Source of the DNA: Rathayibacter sp. VKM Ac-2754
Lineage (GTDB): Bacteria > Actinomycetota > Actinomycetes > Actinomycetales > Microbacteriaceae
Assembly: GCF_009807095.1 (NCBI RefSeq)
Contig: NZ_WUCC01000005.1
Location: 303,726-367,725 of the forward strand
DNA length: 64,000 nucleotides
Reading direction: 5' to 3'
How positions within the stretch are numbered: position 1 is the first letter of the stretch; the number at the start of each line of letters is the position of its first letter. A model generated the notes under the pieces. The model searched no databases. It was not told the origin of the DNA and saw only the letters and a program-made list of their open reading frames with translations. The position numbers were made by a program, and so were the translations under genes. This document shows, piece after piece, positions 17,157-26,574 of the stretch.

Positions 17157-17278
17157 ACTTCTCGCCCCCGTGACCGCGCCGGAAGGGCGGGAGTCGGCGA
17201 ACGGATCACCCGCGCCCTCGCCGGCTCCCCTCCGTTCGGCACTTCTCGCCGCACAGGCGGCATCGAAGCGGCGAGAAG
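17157..17278. repeat. CACTTCTCGCC intergenic repeats with hairpin
   Basis: ACTTCTCGCC occurs at 17157-17166 and again in CTTCTCGCCG at 17242-17251. The latter faces its exact reverse complement CGGCGAGAAG at 17269-17278, a 10-bp stem with 17-base loop. It lies between the LysR gene and the MetE-like gene. It could end transcription or be a REP-like element; no gene is seen here. Confidence 0.6.
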
Positions 17279-17367
17279 CGTCCCCTGGTGCAGCGCGCCA
17301 GACACGCGCCGCGTCACACGGGTACGCACGCGGGCGGCCTCGGGGCGCTCGTGGCTAGCGTGACACC

Positions 17368-18582
17368 ATGCCTGTCATCCCCACCTCCCACGCCGGCAGC
17401 CTGCCGCGCACGCCCGCGCTGATCGCCGCCAACGAGGCCCGCCGCATCGCCGACGACGGCTTCACCCTCGAGCGCACGCCCGAGTTCGACGAGCTCCTCG
17501 CGGGCGCCGTCGACGAGCTCGTCCGCCGCCAGGAGGCGGTCGGCATCACGATCCCGGGCGACGGCGAGTTCGGCAAGGCCATGTCGAGCGCGGTCGACTA
17601 CGGAGCCTGGTGGTCGTACTCGTTCCAGCGGGTGGCCGGCCTGTCGGTGACCGAGGAGTCGATCTTCAGCTCGCAGCCCGTGCGCTCGGAGCCGGGTCGC
17701 GTGCGGCTGACGTCGTTCCCGGACCGCCGCGACTGGACGCTCTTCCGCGACGCCTACTCCGACCCCGACAGCGGCATCTCGACCGGCAGGACCGCGACTG
17801 CGTTCCCCTCGACCACCGGCCCCCTGAGCTACATCGGCCAGGAGGCCGTGGCGACGGACGCCCGGAATCTGCGCAGGGCGCTCGACGACGCCGGCATCGC
17901 CGACGGCTTCATCACCTCGCTCTCGCCGGGCAGCGGCGCGCGCATCCACAACGCGCACTACGCGAGCGAGGAGGAGCACATCTGGGCGTGGGCGGAGGTG
18001 CTGCGCGAGGAGTACCGCGCCGTGATCGACGCGGGCCTGATCCTGCAGATCGACGACCCCTCGATCGCCGAGAACTGGGACCAGATCAACCCCGAGCCGA
18101 ACCTCGAGGACTACCGCGCCTTCACCCGCATCCGCGTCGAGGCGCTCAACCACGCGCTGCGCGGGCTGCCGCAGGACCGCATCCGCTTCCACCTCTGCTG
18201 GGGCAGCTGGCACGGACCGCACACCACCGACATCGAGTTCAGGCACATCGTCGATCTCATGCTCGAGATCGACGCGGGCTCCTACTCCTTCGAGGCCGCG
18301 AACGCCCGCCACGAGCACGAGTGGCGGGTGTGGGAGGACGTGGCGCTGCCCGACGGCAAGGTCATCGTCCCCGGAGTCGTCGGGCACGCCACCAACGTGG
18401 TCGAGCACCCCGAGCTGGTCGCGCAGCGCCTCGAGCGCTTCGCCTCCGTGGTCGGCCGCGAGCGCGTGATCGCCGCGACCGACTGCGGGCTCGGCGGCCG
18501 CATCCATCCGCAGATCGCCTGGGCGAAGCTCGACTCCCTCGTCCGCGGCGCCGGGATCGCCTCCGCGAGGCTCTGGCGCTGA
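17368..18582 (+). CDS. cobalamin-independent methionine synthase (MetE C-domain)-like protein
   Basis: The 404-residue protein resembles stand-alone MetE C-terminal-domain proteins (methionine synthase II, UROD/MetE fold). It begins with SHAGSLPRT, has GDGEFGKA, and LQIDDPSIAENWD in the barrel. Candidate zinc ligands are visible in HLCWGSW (His, Cys), a conserved Glu in SFEAANARHEHE, and ATDCGLGGR (Cys). Length is about half that of full MetE, so it lacks the N-terminal folate-binding half. Such proteins act in methyl transfer of various thiols; the exact reaction cannot be assigned. Confidence 0.82.
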   Translation: MPVIPTSHAGSLPRTPALIAANEARRIADDGFTLERTPEFDELLAGAVDELVRRQEAVGITIPGDGEFGKAMSSAVDYGAWWSYSFQRVAGLSVTEESIFSSQPVRSEPGRVRLTSFPDRRDWTLFRDAYSDPDSGISTGRTATAFPSTTGPLSYIGQEAVATDARNLRRALDDAGIADGFITSLSPGSGARIHNAHYASEEEHIWAWAEVLREEYRAVIDAGLILQIDDPSIAENWDQINPEPNLEDYRAFTRIRVEALNHALRGLPQDRIRFHLCWGSWHGPHTTDIEFRHIVDLMLEIDAGSYSFEAANARHEHEWRVWEDVALPDGKVIVPGVVGHATNVVEHPELVAQRLERFASVVGRERVIAATDCGLGGRIHPQIAWAKLDSLVRGAGIASARLWR

Positions 18583-18583
18583 G

Positions 18584-18651
18584 CGAGGGAACCCGCTCCC
18601 GTCGAGACAGCCGCGGAGAGGTGGCGGCCTCGACGGGTCGTGGTTCCCTCG
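18584..18651. repeat. GAGGGAACC palindromic intergenic repeat, copy 1
   Basis: CGAGGGAACC at 18584-18593 pairs with GGTTCCCTCG at 18642-18651, with an inner CCGTCGAG / CTCGACGG pair. It fills the space between convergent genes (MetE-like and modC) and may terminate both. The related copy is at 38981-39050. Confidence 0.8.
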
Positions 18652-18657
18652 GCGGCG

Positions 18658-19710
18658 TCAGGCGCCCAGCGGGTAGCGGGTGGCGTCGCCGGCCGCGAAC
18701 GTGAACCAGACGGCGTCGCCGACGGCGAGGTCGAGGGCGGCGACGGTCCCGGGGGCGAGGTCGGCGGCGAGCTCGGCCGCGCGCACGCGCACCGCGTCGC
18801 CGCGGGGCTCGATGTCGGTGACGACTCCGGGGAGCACGTTGTCGGCGGAGGAGCGCGACGTCGCGACGCTCACGCGGCCGGGGCTGACGGCGATCGCCGC
18901 GCGGCGACCCTCCGCGATGCGCTCGCCGGGGGAGGCGACCACGATCCCGGAGTCGGTCAGCAGGCCGGACTCGCCGTGAGCCGTGCCGGTGAGCAGGTCG
19001 AGGCCGACCAGGTTCGCTGTGAAGGGCGTCGTCGGGCGGTCGAGGACGGCGCGGGTCGGGCCCGAGTCGACGACGCGCCCTCGCTCGAGCACGACGACAC
19101 GATCGGCCAGGGTGTAGGCGTCGAGGACGTCGTGGGTGACGATCACGGCGGTCCGGTCGGCGAGCACCTCGCGCAGCAGCCGCCGGAGCGCGGGGGCGAC
19201 CGAGACGTCGAGAGCGGCCATCGGCTCGTCGAGCAGGAGGAGCGCGGGGTCGGCGGCGAGGGCCCGCGCGACCGCGATCCGCTGCGCCTGGCCCCCTGAG
19301 AGCTGGGCCGGACGGCGGGCGGCGAGGTCGGAGGCGCCGACCCGCGCGAGCCACTCGTCCGCGCGGGCGCCGGCGGTCGTCCGCGGTGCTCCGCCGCTCC
19401 GCGGGCCGAAGGCGACGTTGTCGCGGGCGCTGAGGTGCGGGAAGAGGAGGGCGTCCTGGGCGAGCAGCGCGACTCCGCGGTCGTGCGGCGGACGCCACCG
19501 GCTCGGGCCGCGGGCGGCGAGGTCGAAGAGCACCCGGCCGTTCAGCGTCGCGCTCCCCGCGTCGGGCACGAGCAGCCCGGCGAGCACGCTCAGGAGGGTC
19601 GACTTGCCGGCTCCGTTCGGCCCCAGGATCGCGACGGTCTCGCCCTCGTCGATCAAGAGCTCCACGTCGACGCCGCGGGCGGCGAGAGCCGCGGTGAACT
19701 CGAGCATCAC
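18658..19710 (-). CDS. modC: molybdate ABC transporter ATP-binding protein
   Basis: The 350-residue ATPase has Walker [10 protein letters not shown] (residues about 30-38), signature LSGGQAQR, Walker B ALLLLDEP and the switch His in VIVTHDV. A C-terminal TOBE/MOP-like domain ([29 protein letters not shown]) is typical of ModC and allows molybdate sensing. GTG 19710 overlaps the stop of modB; ATG 19707 is an equally good start. It energises molybdate uptake for Mo-cofactor enzymes. Confidence 0.9.
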   Translation of the reverse strand: MMLEFTAALAARGVDVELLIDEGETVAILGPNGAGKSTLLSVLAGLLVPDAGSATLNGRVLFDLAARGPSRWRPPHDRGVALLAQDALLFPHLSARDNVAFGPRSGGAPRTTAGARADEWLARVGASDLAARRPAQLSGGQAQRIAVARALAADPALLLLDEPMAALDVSVAPALRRLLREVLADRTAVIVTHDVLDAYTLADRVVVLERGRVVDSGPTRAVLDRPTTPFTANLVGLDLLTGTAHGESGLLTDSGIVVASPGERIAEGRRAAIAVSPGRVSVATSRSSADNVLPGVVTDIEPRGDAVRVRAAELAADLAPGTVAALDLAVGDAVWFTFAAGDATRYPLGA

Positions 19711-20492
19711 GCGCGAGCCCGAGTCTCGCCGACGCGGTGGGCGAGTGCGACGACCGCGACGGCGAAGACGACGAGCACCAGCGAGAGCGCGACGGCCGTG
19801 TCGGGGCTCGTCTCGCGCTGCAGGTAGATCTCGAGCGGGAGGGTGCGGGTGACCCCCTGCAGCGATCCGGCGAAGGTGAGGGTCGCGCCGAACTCGCCGA
19901 GCGCCCGGGCGAACGACAGCACGGCCCCCGACACGAGAGCGGGCAGCACCAGCGGCAGGGTGACGCGGCGGAGGACCGTGGTCGGCCGCGCGCCGAGGGT
20001 CGCCCCGACCGCCTCGAAGCGGGTGCCGACCGTCCGCAGCGCCCCCTCGAGGCTGAGCACGAGGAACGGCAGGGCGACGAACGTCTGCGCGAGCACCACT
20101 GCGGTGGTCGAGAACGCGATGCTCACTCCGAGCACCTCCAGCGACTGCCCGAGCAGCCCGCGGCGCCCGAACGTGTAGAGCAGGGCGATGCCGCCGACCA
20201 CCGGCGGCACCACGAGGGGCAGCAGCACGAGGGCGCGCAGGATCCGCTGGCCGCGGAAGCGCGTGCGGGCCAGGACGATCGCCATCGGCACGCCGAGCAG
20301 CAGGCAGAGGAGGGTGGCGGTGAGGGAGGTGCGGAGGCTCAGCCCGAGCGCGTCCAGCGAGGCCTCGGAGGTGATGAGCGGCAGGAACTCGGCCCAGTTC
20401 ACCCGGGTGATCATCGCCGCTAACGGCAGCACCACGAAGGCGCCGCCGACGACCGCGACGGCGATCAGCCAGCGGGGGACCCCGAGTCTCAC
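19707..20492 (-). CDS. modB: molybdate ABC transporter permease
   Basis: The 261-residue permease has five to six helices and a ModB-type cytoplasmic loop ([26 protein letters not shown]) with [15 protein letters not shown], which is characteristic of molybdate permeases. GTG 20492 overlaps the modA stop (GTGA), so translation is coupled. The longer frame to 21206 is the shadow of modA. Confidence 0.93.
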   Translation of the reverse strand: MRLGVPRWLIAVAVVGGAFVVLPLAAMITRVNWAEFLPLITSEASLDALGLSLRTSLTATLLCLLLGVPMAIVLARTRFRGQRILRALVLLPLVVPPVVGGIALLYTFGRRGLLGQSLEVLGVSIAFSTTAVVLAQTFVALPFLVLSLEGALRTVGTRFEAVGATLGARPTTVLRRVTLPLVLPALVSGAVLSFARALGEFGATLTFAGSLQGVTRTLPLEIYLQRETSPDTAVALSLVLVVFAVAVVALAHRVGETRARA

Positions 20493-21268
20493 GGCGCTCC
20501 GAACCCCGCGGTCTCGAGCACGCCGCGGCCGACCTCGCCGGTCACGAAGTCGGCGAACGCCTGCGCGAGGGCGGGGCTCGCCGACCCGGCCACGGGGGCG
20601 ATCGGGTACGTCGTGACCGCCTCCGCCGCCTCCGCGAACTCGATGCCCTCGACCGCGTCGCCCGCCCCCCGGACGTCGGTGACGTAGACGAGCCCGGCAT
20701 CCGCCTCGCCGCTGGTCACCTTGCCGAGCACGTCGGTGACCGACGACTCCTCGCTCACCGGCGAGAGCTCGACTCCGGTCGCTGTCTCGACCGCCGTGGC
20801 CGCGGCTCCGCACGGCACCTGGGGGGCGCAGACGACGGTCCTCACGCGCGCTCCGGCGAGATCGGCGAAGGAGGCGATGCCCGCCGGGTTGCCCGGCGGC
20901 ACCGCGATCTCGAGCACGTTCGTCGCGAAGTCGACGGGGGCGGAGGCGTCGACCAGGCCGCCGTCGGTCAGCTTCGCCATGTTCTTCTCGTCGGCGGTGG
21001 CGACGACGTCGGCGGGCGCGCCCTCGGTGATCTGGGTGACGAGATCGGAGGAGCCGGCGAAGGTCAGGTCGACGGTGACGCCCGGGTTCGCGGCCTCGAA
21101 CTCGTCGGCGAGCTCGGTGAAGGTGCTCGTCAGCGAGGCGGCGGCGAAGACGGTGATCGAGCCTCTCGGGTCGCCGTCGGTGGCGGTCGGAGTCGCTGTG
21201 CTGCACGCGGCGAGGCCCAGGGTCGCGGCGCCGGCGAGCACGACCGCGGCGATCGCCCTGGCGCTCAC
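20489..21268 (-). CDS. modA: molybdate-binding lipoprotein
   Basis: The 259-residue ModA-type solute-binding protein has a lipoprotein leader ending LGLAAC. Motifs are [45 protein letters not shown] and [13 protein letters not shown]. Ser residues in the AAASL and GSSD loops usually bind the oxyanion. GTG 21268 overlaps the stop of the upstream HTH-TOBE gene. Tungstate is an alternative ligand. Confidence 0.93.
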   Translation of the reverse strand: MSARAIAAVVLAGAATLGLAACSTATPTATDGDPRGSITVFAAASLTSTFTELADEFEAANPGVTVDLTFAGSSDLVTQITEGAPADVVATADEKNMAKLTDGGLVDASAPVDFATNVLEIAVPPGNPAGIASFADLAGARVRTVVCAPQVPCGAAATAVETATGVELSPVSEESSVTDVLGKVTSGEADAGLVYVTDVRGAGDAVEGIEFAEAAEAVTTYPIAPVAGSASPALAQAFADFVTGEVGRGVLETAGFGAP

Positions 21269-21669
21269 GCCTTGCCGCCCGGGGTCTCGATGATGACGGT
21301 CGTGGCCTTCACGACGGCGATCGCGATCGAGCCGGGTTCGAGGCCGAGCTCACGGACGGCCTCGCTGCTCATCAGCGACACGATGCGGTGCGGGCCGCAC
21401 TGCAGCTCGACCTGCGCCATGACGGTGTCGGCGACGATGCCGGTGACCACTCCGACGAGCCGGTTGCGGGCCGAGCGGCCGATCTCGGACGGGTCGGCGG
21501 GGAGGACGGCGTTCTTCCGGGCGAGCTCGGCGACGGCCAGCGCGTCGACGACTCCGCGGCCGGCGGAGTCCTTCTCGCTCGCGAGCACGCCGAGATCGAT
21601 CCATCGTCTGACGGTGTCGTCACTGACACCGAGGAAGTGCGCGGCATCCCTGATCCTCAACTGCGGCAT
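21265..21669 (-). CDS. HTH-TOBE molybdate-responsive regulator or binding protein
   Basis: The 134-residue protein begins with a MerR/excisionase-type helix-turn-helix ([23 protein letters not shown]) and ends with a TOBE/MOP domain ([23 protein letters not shown] to [12 protein letters not shown]). The pairing is a compact analogue of ModE, so it probably senses molybdate and controls the mod operon that follows by 4-base overlap. ATG 21669 matches family N-termini; the frame to 21867 is longer but unsupported. Confidence 0.88.
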   Translation of the reverse strand: MPQLRIRDAAHFLGVSDDTVRRWIDLGVLASEKDSAGRGVVDALAVAELARKNAVLPADPSEIGRSARNRLVGVVTGIVADTVMAQVELQCGPHRIVSLMSSEAVRELGLEPGSIAIAVVKATTVIIETPGGKA

Positions 21670-21776
21670 GGAGGGGAGTCTAGCTCCGCATCCGCGGAGA
21701 GGATGCGATCGCACGAACACCCGGCGTTCCGGGGGCGGACGCGTGCTGTTCGCTCCGCACTCGTAGAGTCCGTCGC

Positions 21777-22100
21777 GTGGAACGAGTCGTGGAGCCCGAG
21801 GCGGTCGTCGTCCCCGTCGCCGCACTCGTGCTGGCGAGCGGCGCGGCGGTGGCGCTCGGAGCCGCACCGCTCATCGCGGGAGTGGAGCCGCTCTTCGCGC
21901 TCACCTGGCTGATCGGCTGGACCCTCGTGGTCTGGTCGGCCGTCCTCGGCGGAGGCTGCGCCGTGCGGCTCGTCCTCTGCGCCCGCTCGAGGAGCCCGGT
22001 GCTCCCGCTCGAGGTGGCGATCACCGTCGCCGCGCTGGCGCTCGTCGTGGCCGTCGTCGCGGTGCACCCGCTCTTCGCGAGCGGGAGCGGGACCGCCTAG
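21777..22100 (+). CDS. small membrane protein of unknown function
   Basis: The 107-residue protein has about three hydrophobic helices ([57 protein letters not shown]). There is no recognisable family motif. GTG 21777 is the only reasonable start. Its TAG stop interlocks with the TAG of the convergent LLM gene inside the palindrome CCTAGG. Confidence 0.6.
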   Translation: MERVVEPEAVVVPVAALVLASGAAVALGAAPLIAGVEPLFALTWLIGWTLVVWSAVLGGGCAVRLVLCARSRSPVLPLEVAITVAALALVVAVVAVHPLFASGSGTA

Positions 22101-23104
22101 GCGGCGACGCGGTCGTTCGCGTCGGCCAGCAGCGCGACCGAGCGCAGCCGCGCCTCCGTCGCGAGCGACGCGTGGGCGACGATGACCTCGTCGACCTCGG
22201 CCGTGCGGGCGAAGTCGGCGACGTAGTCGGCCACCTGCTCGCCCGTGCCGACCCCGGTGTAGGTCGTCATGCTCGCCACGTGCGCGCCGATCGGGGCGCT
22301 CAGCAGGGCGTCGAGCTCCTCGTCGTCGAAGGTGCGGTCGAGCGGGATCTGACCGCTCTGGCGCAGCAGCATCATCAGGCGGGCGCGCTTCATCTCGGCG
22401 AACTGGCGCTGCGCGTCGTCGGCGTCGTCGGACGCGATCGCGTTCACTCCGGCGATCACGTAGGGCGCGTCGAGCTGCTCGGAGGGGCGGAAGCCGCTGC
22501 GGTAGGCGGCGACGGCCTGGTGCAGCGCATCGGGCGCGAAGTGCGAGGCGAAGGCGTAGGGCAGGCCGAACGCGGCGGCGAGCTGCGCGCCGAAGAGCGA
22601 GGAGCCCAGGATGTAGAGGGGCACGCGGGTGCCGGCGCCGGGGGTGGCGCTCACGCCGGCGACGCGCGACTGGCCGGCGAGGAACGCCTGGAGCTCGAGG
22701 ACGTCCTCCGGGAACCGGTCGGACGACTCCGGGTCGCGGCGGAGCGCACGGAACGTGGCCTGATCGCTGCCGGGAGCACGGCCGAGGCCGAGGTCGATGC
22801 GACCGGGGTGCAGGGTCTCGAGCGTGCCGAACTGCTCGGCGATCTGCAGCGGCGAGTGGTTCGGCAGCATGATCCCGCCGGACCCGAGCCGGATCGTCGA
22901 GGTCTGCGACGCGACGTGGGCGATCAGCACCGAGGTCGCGCTCGACGCGATCGACGCCATGTTGTGGTGCTCGGCGTACCAGACGCGCCGGTAGCCGCTC
23001 CGCTCGGCCTGCTGCGCCAGCGCGACCGAGGCCGCGAAGCTGTCGCGCGCGGTCTCTCCGGGGGCGATGGGGGCGAGGTCGAGGATCGAGAGGGGAACGC
23101 TCAT
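22097..23104 (-). CDS. LLM-class flavin-dependent oxidoreductase
   Basis: The 335-residue bacterial luciferase-like monooxygenase is of the YhbW/MsnO8 subgroup: [48 protein letters not shown], and [15 protein letters not shown]. These bind FMN (usually supplied reduced) in a TIM barrel. Length is normal. It follows the SDR gene on the same strand but a strong hairpin separates them. The substrate is unknown. Confidence 0.92.
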   Translation of the reverse strand: MSVPLSILDLAPIAPGETARDSFAASVALAQQAERSGYRRVWYAEHHNMASIASSATSVLIAHVASQTSTIRLGSGGIMLPNHSPLQIAEQFGTLETLHPGRIDLGLGRAPGSDQATFRALRRDPESSDRFPEDVLELQAFLAGQSRVAGVSATPGAGTRVPLYILGSSLFGAQLAAAFGLPYAFASHFAPDALHQAVAAYRSGFRPSEQLDAPYVIAGVNAIASDDADDAQRQFAEMKRARLMMLLRQSGQIPLDRTFDDEELDALLSAPIGAHVASMTTYTGVGTGEQVADYVADFARTAEVDEVIVAHASLATEARLRSVALLADANDRVAA

Positions 23105-23114
23105 GTGAGAGGCA

Positions 23115-23148
23115 ACGCGCCGGGGGCTCTCCGTGTTCCCCGGCGCGT
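23115..23148 (-). terminator. hairpin terminator after the SDR gene
   Basis: Arms 23115-23125 (ACGCGCCGGGG) and 23138-23148 (CCCCGGCGCGT) form a perfect 11-bp stem with a 12-base loop. It lies between the SDR stop and the LLM gene start, suggesting separate transcripts. Confidence 0.65.
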
Positions 23149-23158
23149 CGCCCCGTGC

Positions 23159-23956
23159 TCAGCCGAGGCGGGTGCTCGCGATGCCCCCGTCGACGTCGAG
23201 GACGGTGCCGTGCACGAACGACGCCTCGTCCGAGACCAGGAAGCGGACGGCGAGGGCGATGTCGACCGGGCGGACGGGGACGCCGGCCGGGGTCCCCGCG
23301 GTCATCGTCGCGAGGACGTCGGCGTCCGCCGCGTTCCCCGGGGTCGAGGTCGCGCCGGGTGCCACCGTGTTCACGCGCACTCCGCGGGGGCCGAACTCGG
23401 CGGCCCAGGTGCGGGTCATCTGCTCGATCGCCGCCTTGGAGCCGGTGTACGCGGCGCCGAACGGGATGCCGACCCGCGACATCCAGGAGCCGATGTTGAC
23501 GATCGCGCCCGACCCGCGCTCGGCCATCGCCGGGGCGAGTGCGGCGACGAGCACGTGCGGCACGCGGATGTTCGTGGCCAGCACCGCCTCGAGATCGGCG
23601 TCGGCGAGGGCCGCGGTCGGCCCCACCGGGTAGACCCCCGCGTTGTTGACGAGGATGTCGACCCGGCCGCCGAGCACGCTCGTCGCGTCCCGGGCGAAGG
23701 CGCGGAGGGCGTCGTGGCCGCCCGAGAGGTCGGCGGTGACGGCGTGCGCTGTCCCGCCCGCGGCGGTGATGCCGTCGGCCACCGAGCGGGTGCGCTCGGC
23801 GCTCCTGCCGGTGACGACGACCTCGGCACCCGAGGCGGCGAGGACGCGGGCGACGGCCTCGCCGATCCCGCTGCTGGAGCCGGTGACGATCGCCGTGCGG
23901 CCGGCGAGGCGGGAGTCGAGGGGGAGGGACTGGAGGATCTGCTCATTGGACTGCAT
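23159..23956 (-). CDS. short-chain dehydrogenase/reductase
   Basis: The 265-residue classical SDR has a TGSSSGIGEAVA nucleotide-binding motif, NNAG, catalytic Ser in NIGSWMSR, YTGSKAA (Tyr-x3-Lys), and a C-terminal DGG. The Arg in VVVTGRS suggests NADPH preference. ATG 23956 (MQSNEQ) is chosen over 23974, since the latter would lie further into the operator region. It is divergent from a TetR regulator with a palindrome between, so it is the likely target. Confidence 0.9.
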   Translation of the reverse strand: MQSNEQILQSLPLDSRLAGRTAIVTGSSSGIGEAVARVLAASGAEVVVTGRSAERTRSVADGITAAGGTAHAVTADLSGGHDALRAFARDATSVLGGRVDILVNNAGVYPVGPTAALADADLEAVLATNIRVPHVLVAALAPAMAERGSGAIVNIGSWMSRVGIPFGAAYTGSKAAIEQMTRTWAAEFGPRGVRVNTVAPGATSTPGNAADADVLATMTAGTPAGVPVRPVDIALAVRFLVSDEASFVHGTVLDVDGGIASTRLG

Positions 23957-23977
23957 GGTCCATTCGTAGCACACCTC

Positions 23978-23993
23978 TGGACCGAACGGTCCA
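23978..23993. promoter_or_regulatory. TetR operator between SDR and TetR genes
   Basis: TGGACCGAACGGTCCA is a 7-2-7 perfect inverted repeat. It lies 22 bases from the SDR start and 19 from the TetR start, so one bound dimer could block both promoters. The regulator-operator pairing is inferred from position. Confidence 0.65.
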
Positions 23994-24011
23994 CTCAGCT
24001 AGGCTGGCGGC

Positions 24012-24620
24012 ATGGAGCAGACGACGCTGACCGAGCGGGGGCGCCTCACCCGGCAGCGGATCATCGAGGCCACGGGGGAGCAGATCCTCGCCACGGGCAT
24101 CGGCGGGACGACCCTCGACGGCGTGCGCGCCGCGACTCTGACCAGCAAGAGCCAGCTCTTCCACTACTTCCCCGGCGGCAAGGCCGAGCTCGTGCGCGAG
24201 GTCGCGCAGTGGGAGGCGCGCCAGCTCCTCGACGCTCAGGAGCCCGAGATCCACGACCTCGGCTCGTGGGAGTCGTGGGAGCGCTGGCGCGTGCGCCTGG
24301 TCGAGTACTACATCGGCCTCGGCCGGTGGGCCTGCCCGATCGGGTCGCTGGCGAGCCAGGCCGCGATGGTCGACGCCGAGCTCGAGGCGGGCATCGCCCG
24401 GACGATGCGCGACTGGCGGGGCCTGCTCGCGGCGGGGGTGCGCCGGATGCAGGCCGCCGGATCCGTCGACGGGTCGGCCGATCCCGAGCGGCTCGCCGCG
24501 GTGATCCTCTCGGCCGTCCAGGGCGGGCTCGTGCTCAGCCAGCCGGAGCGGTCGGCGTGGCCGCTCGAGGCGGCGCTCGACAGCGCACTCGCGCCGCTGC
24601 ACGGAGTCGCGGCCCGGTGA
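24012..24620 (+). CDS. TetR-family regulator
   Basis: The 202-residue regulator has a TetR helix-turn-helix: TRQRIIEATGEQILATGIGGTT, then LTSKSQLFHYFPGGKAELV. The C-terminal ligand domain carries ACPIGSLASQ, seen in TetR_C regulators of SDR and quinone-type stress genes. It is divergent from the SDR gene and probably autoregulates through the palindrome at 23978-23993. Confidence 0.88.
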   Translation: MEQTTLTERGRLTRQRIIEATGEQILATGIGGTTLDGVRAATLTSKSQLFHYFPGGKAELVREVAQWEARQLLDAQEPEIHDLGSWESWERWRVRLVEYYIGLGRWACPIGSLASQAAMVDAELEAGIARTMRDWRGLLAAGVRRMQAAGSVDGSADPERLAAVILSAVQGGLVLSQPERSAWPLEAALDSALAPLHGVAAR

Positions 24621-24637
24621 GCCGATCCGACTCCGCA

Positions 24638-24673
24638 AAAGTTGCGGTAGTCGCGCTCGACTACCGCAACTTT
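24638..24673. repeat. AAGTTGCGGTAGTCG palindromic repeat, copy 1
   Basis: A perfect 16-bp stem (24638-24653 with 24658-24673) closes a CGCT loop. It sits 17 bases after the TetR stop and could act as its terminator. The whole element from ACTCCGCA to GAGGAATCG recurs at 25733-25789, so the pair brackets the esterase gene. Confidence 0.9.
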
Positions 24674-24787
24674 CGAGGAATCGGGCGTTCTCGTGACCGC
24701 CGCAGACCGCCGCGGCTCCGTCAGAATGATTCCGCGGACGGACGCCCCTGTCCGACGCGGGCGACGACGCACGAGCAGGAGCCGACG

Positions 24788-25726
24788 ATGGCCGAGTTCC
24801 ACCCCGATCTGCGCGATGCGCGCTTCCTCCCGCGGTTCTCGTTCGGCCCGCGGATCGTCAGGGCGATCAACCGGCTGCCCGCACCGCGCCGGCGCGCACC
24901 CGAGGATCTGCGGATCGACGATCTGCGGGTGCCCGGACCCGAGGGGGCTCCGCCGGTCGGCATCCGCATCTACCGTCCGCGGTCGCTGCGGGGTGCCGCT
25001 CCGGCGCTCGTCTGGGTGCACGGCGGCGGGATGGTCATCGGCAACCACCTGATCGACGAGGCGTCCAGCATCGACTTCGCGCGGACGCTGGGCATCACCG
25101 TCGTGTCGGTCGACTACCGCCTCTCGCCGCAGCACGTCGCTCCGGCCGCAGTGGAGGACGTCCACGCCGTCATCACGTGGCTCCTCGAGCACGCGGAGGG
25201 GCGCGGAGTGGACGCCGCGCGGGTCGCGATCGGCGGGGCGAGCGCGGGCGGCGGTCTGGCGGCGGGAGTCGCGCAGCTCGTGCGCGACCGCGGCGAGGAC
25301 TCCCTCGCCTTCCAGCTGCTCGTGTATCCCATGCTCGACGACCGCACGGTGCTGCGCACCGACCTCTCGACCGACGGCGTCCGGATGTGGACTCCCGGCA
25401 GCAACCGGTTCGGCTGGACGTCGTACCTCGGTCACGCCCCGGGGCCGGTCCCCGCCTCCCCCTACGCGGCGCCCGCTCGCCGGGACGACCTGACCGGTCT
25501 GCCCCCGGCCTGGATCGGCGTGGGCAGCCTCGACCTCTTCCTCGACGAGGACGTCCGCTACGCCGAACGGCTCCGGGAGGCGGGGGTCGCGTGCGAGCTC
25601 GAGATCGTCCCGGGTGCGTTCCACGGCTTCGACGCGGTGATGCGGACGAAGGAGGTCTCGCGACGGTTCTGGCGGAGCCAGGCCGCCGCCCTCGAGGGCG
25701 CGTTCGGGCCGGCGGCGAGCGACTGA
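24788..25726 (+). CDS. alpha/beta-hydrolase, HSL-type esterase
   Basis: The 312-residue hydrolase of the hormone-sensitive-lipase family has an HGGGM oxyanion motif (WVHGGGMVIG), VDYRLSPQHVAPA, nucleophile GGASAGG (GxSxG), catalytic Asp in GSLDLFLDED and His in PGAFHGFD. No signal peptide is seen, so it is cytoplasmic. ATG 24788 has AGGAG 7 bases upstream. The frame extends far upstream only as antisense shadow. It probably hydrolyses short acyl esters. Confidence 0.92.
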   Translation: MAEFHPDLRDARFLPRFSFGPRIVRAINRLPAPRRRAPEDLRIDDLRVPGPEGAPPVGIRIYRPRSLRGAAPALVWVHGGGMVIGNHLIDEASSIDFARTLGITVVSVDYRLSPQHVAPAAVEDVHAVITWLLEHAEGRGVDAARVAIGGASAGGGLAAGVAQLVRDRGEDSLAFQLLVYPMLDDRTVLRTDLSTDGVRMWTPGSNRFGWTSYLGHAPGPVPASPYAAPARRDDLTGLPPAWIGVGSLDLFLDEDVRYAERLREAGVACELEIVPGAFHGFDAVMRTKEVSRRFWRSQAAALEGAFGPAASD

Positions 25727-25740
25727 GGGCTCCCACTCCG

Positions 25741-25780
25741 CAGAAGTTGCGGTAGTCGCGCTCGACTACCGCAACTTCTG
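25741..25780. repeat. AAGTTGCGGTAGTCG palindromic repeat, copy 2
   Basis: A perfect 18-bp stem (25741-25758 with 25763-25780) closes the same CGCT loop as copy 1 at 24638-24673. It lies between the convergent esterase and aquaporin genes and could terminate both. Confidence 0.9.
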
Positions 25781-25797
25781 AGGAATCGAGGGCGCGC

Positions 25798-26574
25798 TCA
25801 GCGGCGGTGCAGCAGCTTCGCGCTGATGCCGGCCAGAGCGGCGCCGATGATCGGCGCCAGGAGGAACACCCAGACCTGTCCGAGGGCGTCCGGCCCGGCG
25901 AAGACGGCCGCGGCGATCGAGCGGGCCGGGTTCACCGAGGTGTTGCTGATCGGGATGCTGATCAGGTGGACGAGCGTGAGGGTGAGTCCGATCGCGAGCG
26001 GCGCGATCGCCTTGTACTCGCTCTTCGCGGTGACCGAGAGGATCACTCCGACGAACACGGCCGTCAGCACGACTTCGGCGAGGATCACCGCGCCCAGCCC
26101 GAAGCCGCCGGGCGAGAACGCGCCGTAGCCGTTCGAGGCGAATCCGGAGTCGCGGGCCGCGGCGAGGTAGCCGGCCGGTCCGTCGGCCGCGATCAGCGCG
26201 ACGGCCCCCGCTCCCGCGACGCCGCCGACCAGCTGGGCGACGAGGTAGCCCGGGATGTGCCGCCACTCCGTGCGCCCCGCGATGGCGAAGCCGATCGAGA
26301 CGGCCGGGTTGAAGTGGCCGCCCGAGATGTGGCCGACCGCGTAGATGCCCGTCATCACGGTGAGCCCGAAGGCCAGGGCGACGCCGAGGAATCCGACGCC
26401 GAGCGCGTTGGTCGAGTCCGGGAACGCGGAGGCGAGCACCGCGGTGCCCACGCCTCCCGCGACCAGGAGGAACGTGCCGAATGCCTCGGAGGCGTAGCGG
26501 GCGGCGGCCGAGTACTGCTCGGCGTGCTGCGTGCGCTGCTCGCTCGTGGTGCGGGTGTCGGGTGTGGCGGGCAT
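25798..26574 (-). CDS. aqpZ: aquaporin Z-type water channel
   Basis: The 258-residue MIP channel has six helices and two NPA boxes: SGGHFNPAVS and NTSVNPARS. Selectivity-filter context (His in GHFNPAVS, Arg after the second NPA) and the lack of the glycerol-channel insert point to a water-selective AqpZ type. It has a longer than usual hydrophilic N-terminus (about 25 residues). ATG 26574 has AAGGA 7 bases upstream. Confidence 0.92.
   Translation of the reverse strand: MPATPDTRTTSEQRTQHAEQYSAAARYASEAFGTFLLVAGGVGTAVLASAFPDSTNALGVGFLGVALAFGLTVMTGIYAVGHISGGHFNPAVSIGFAIAGRTEWRHIPGYLVAQLVGGVAGAGAVALIAADGPAGYLAAARDSGFASNGYGAFSPGGFGLGAVILAEVVLTAVFVGVILSVTAKSEYKAIAPLAIGLTLTLVHLISIPISNTSVNPARSIAAAVFAGPDALGQVWVFLLAPIIGAALAGISAKLLHRR

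Noticed and set aside
14406..17363. 985-codon plus-strand frame
   Set aside because: It spans repeats, antisense of terC and the NTF2-like gene, and overlaps LysR out of frame; it has no motif, so it is a shadow frame.
22172..24787. Upstream extension of the esterase frame
   Set aside because: The first 872 codons run antisense to the LLM and SDR genes; the esterase begins at the RBS-backed ATG 24788.
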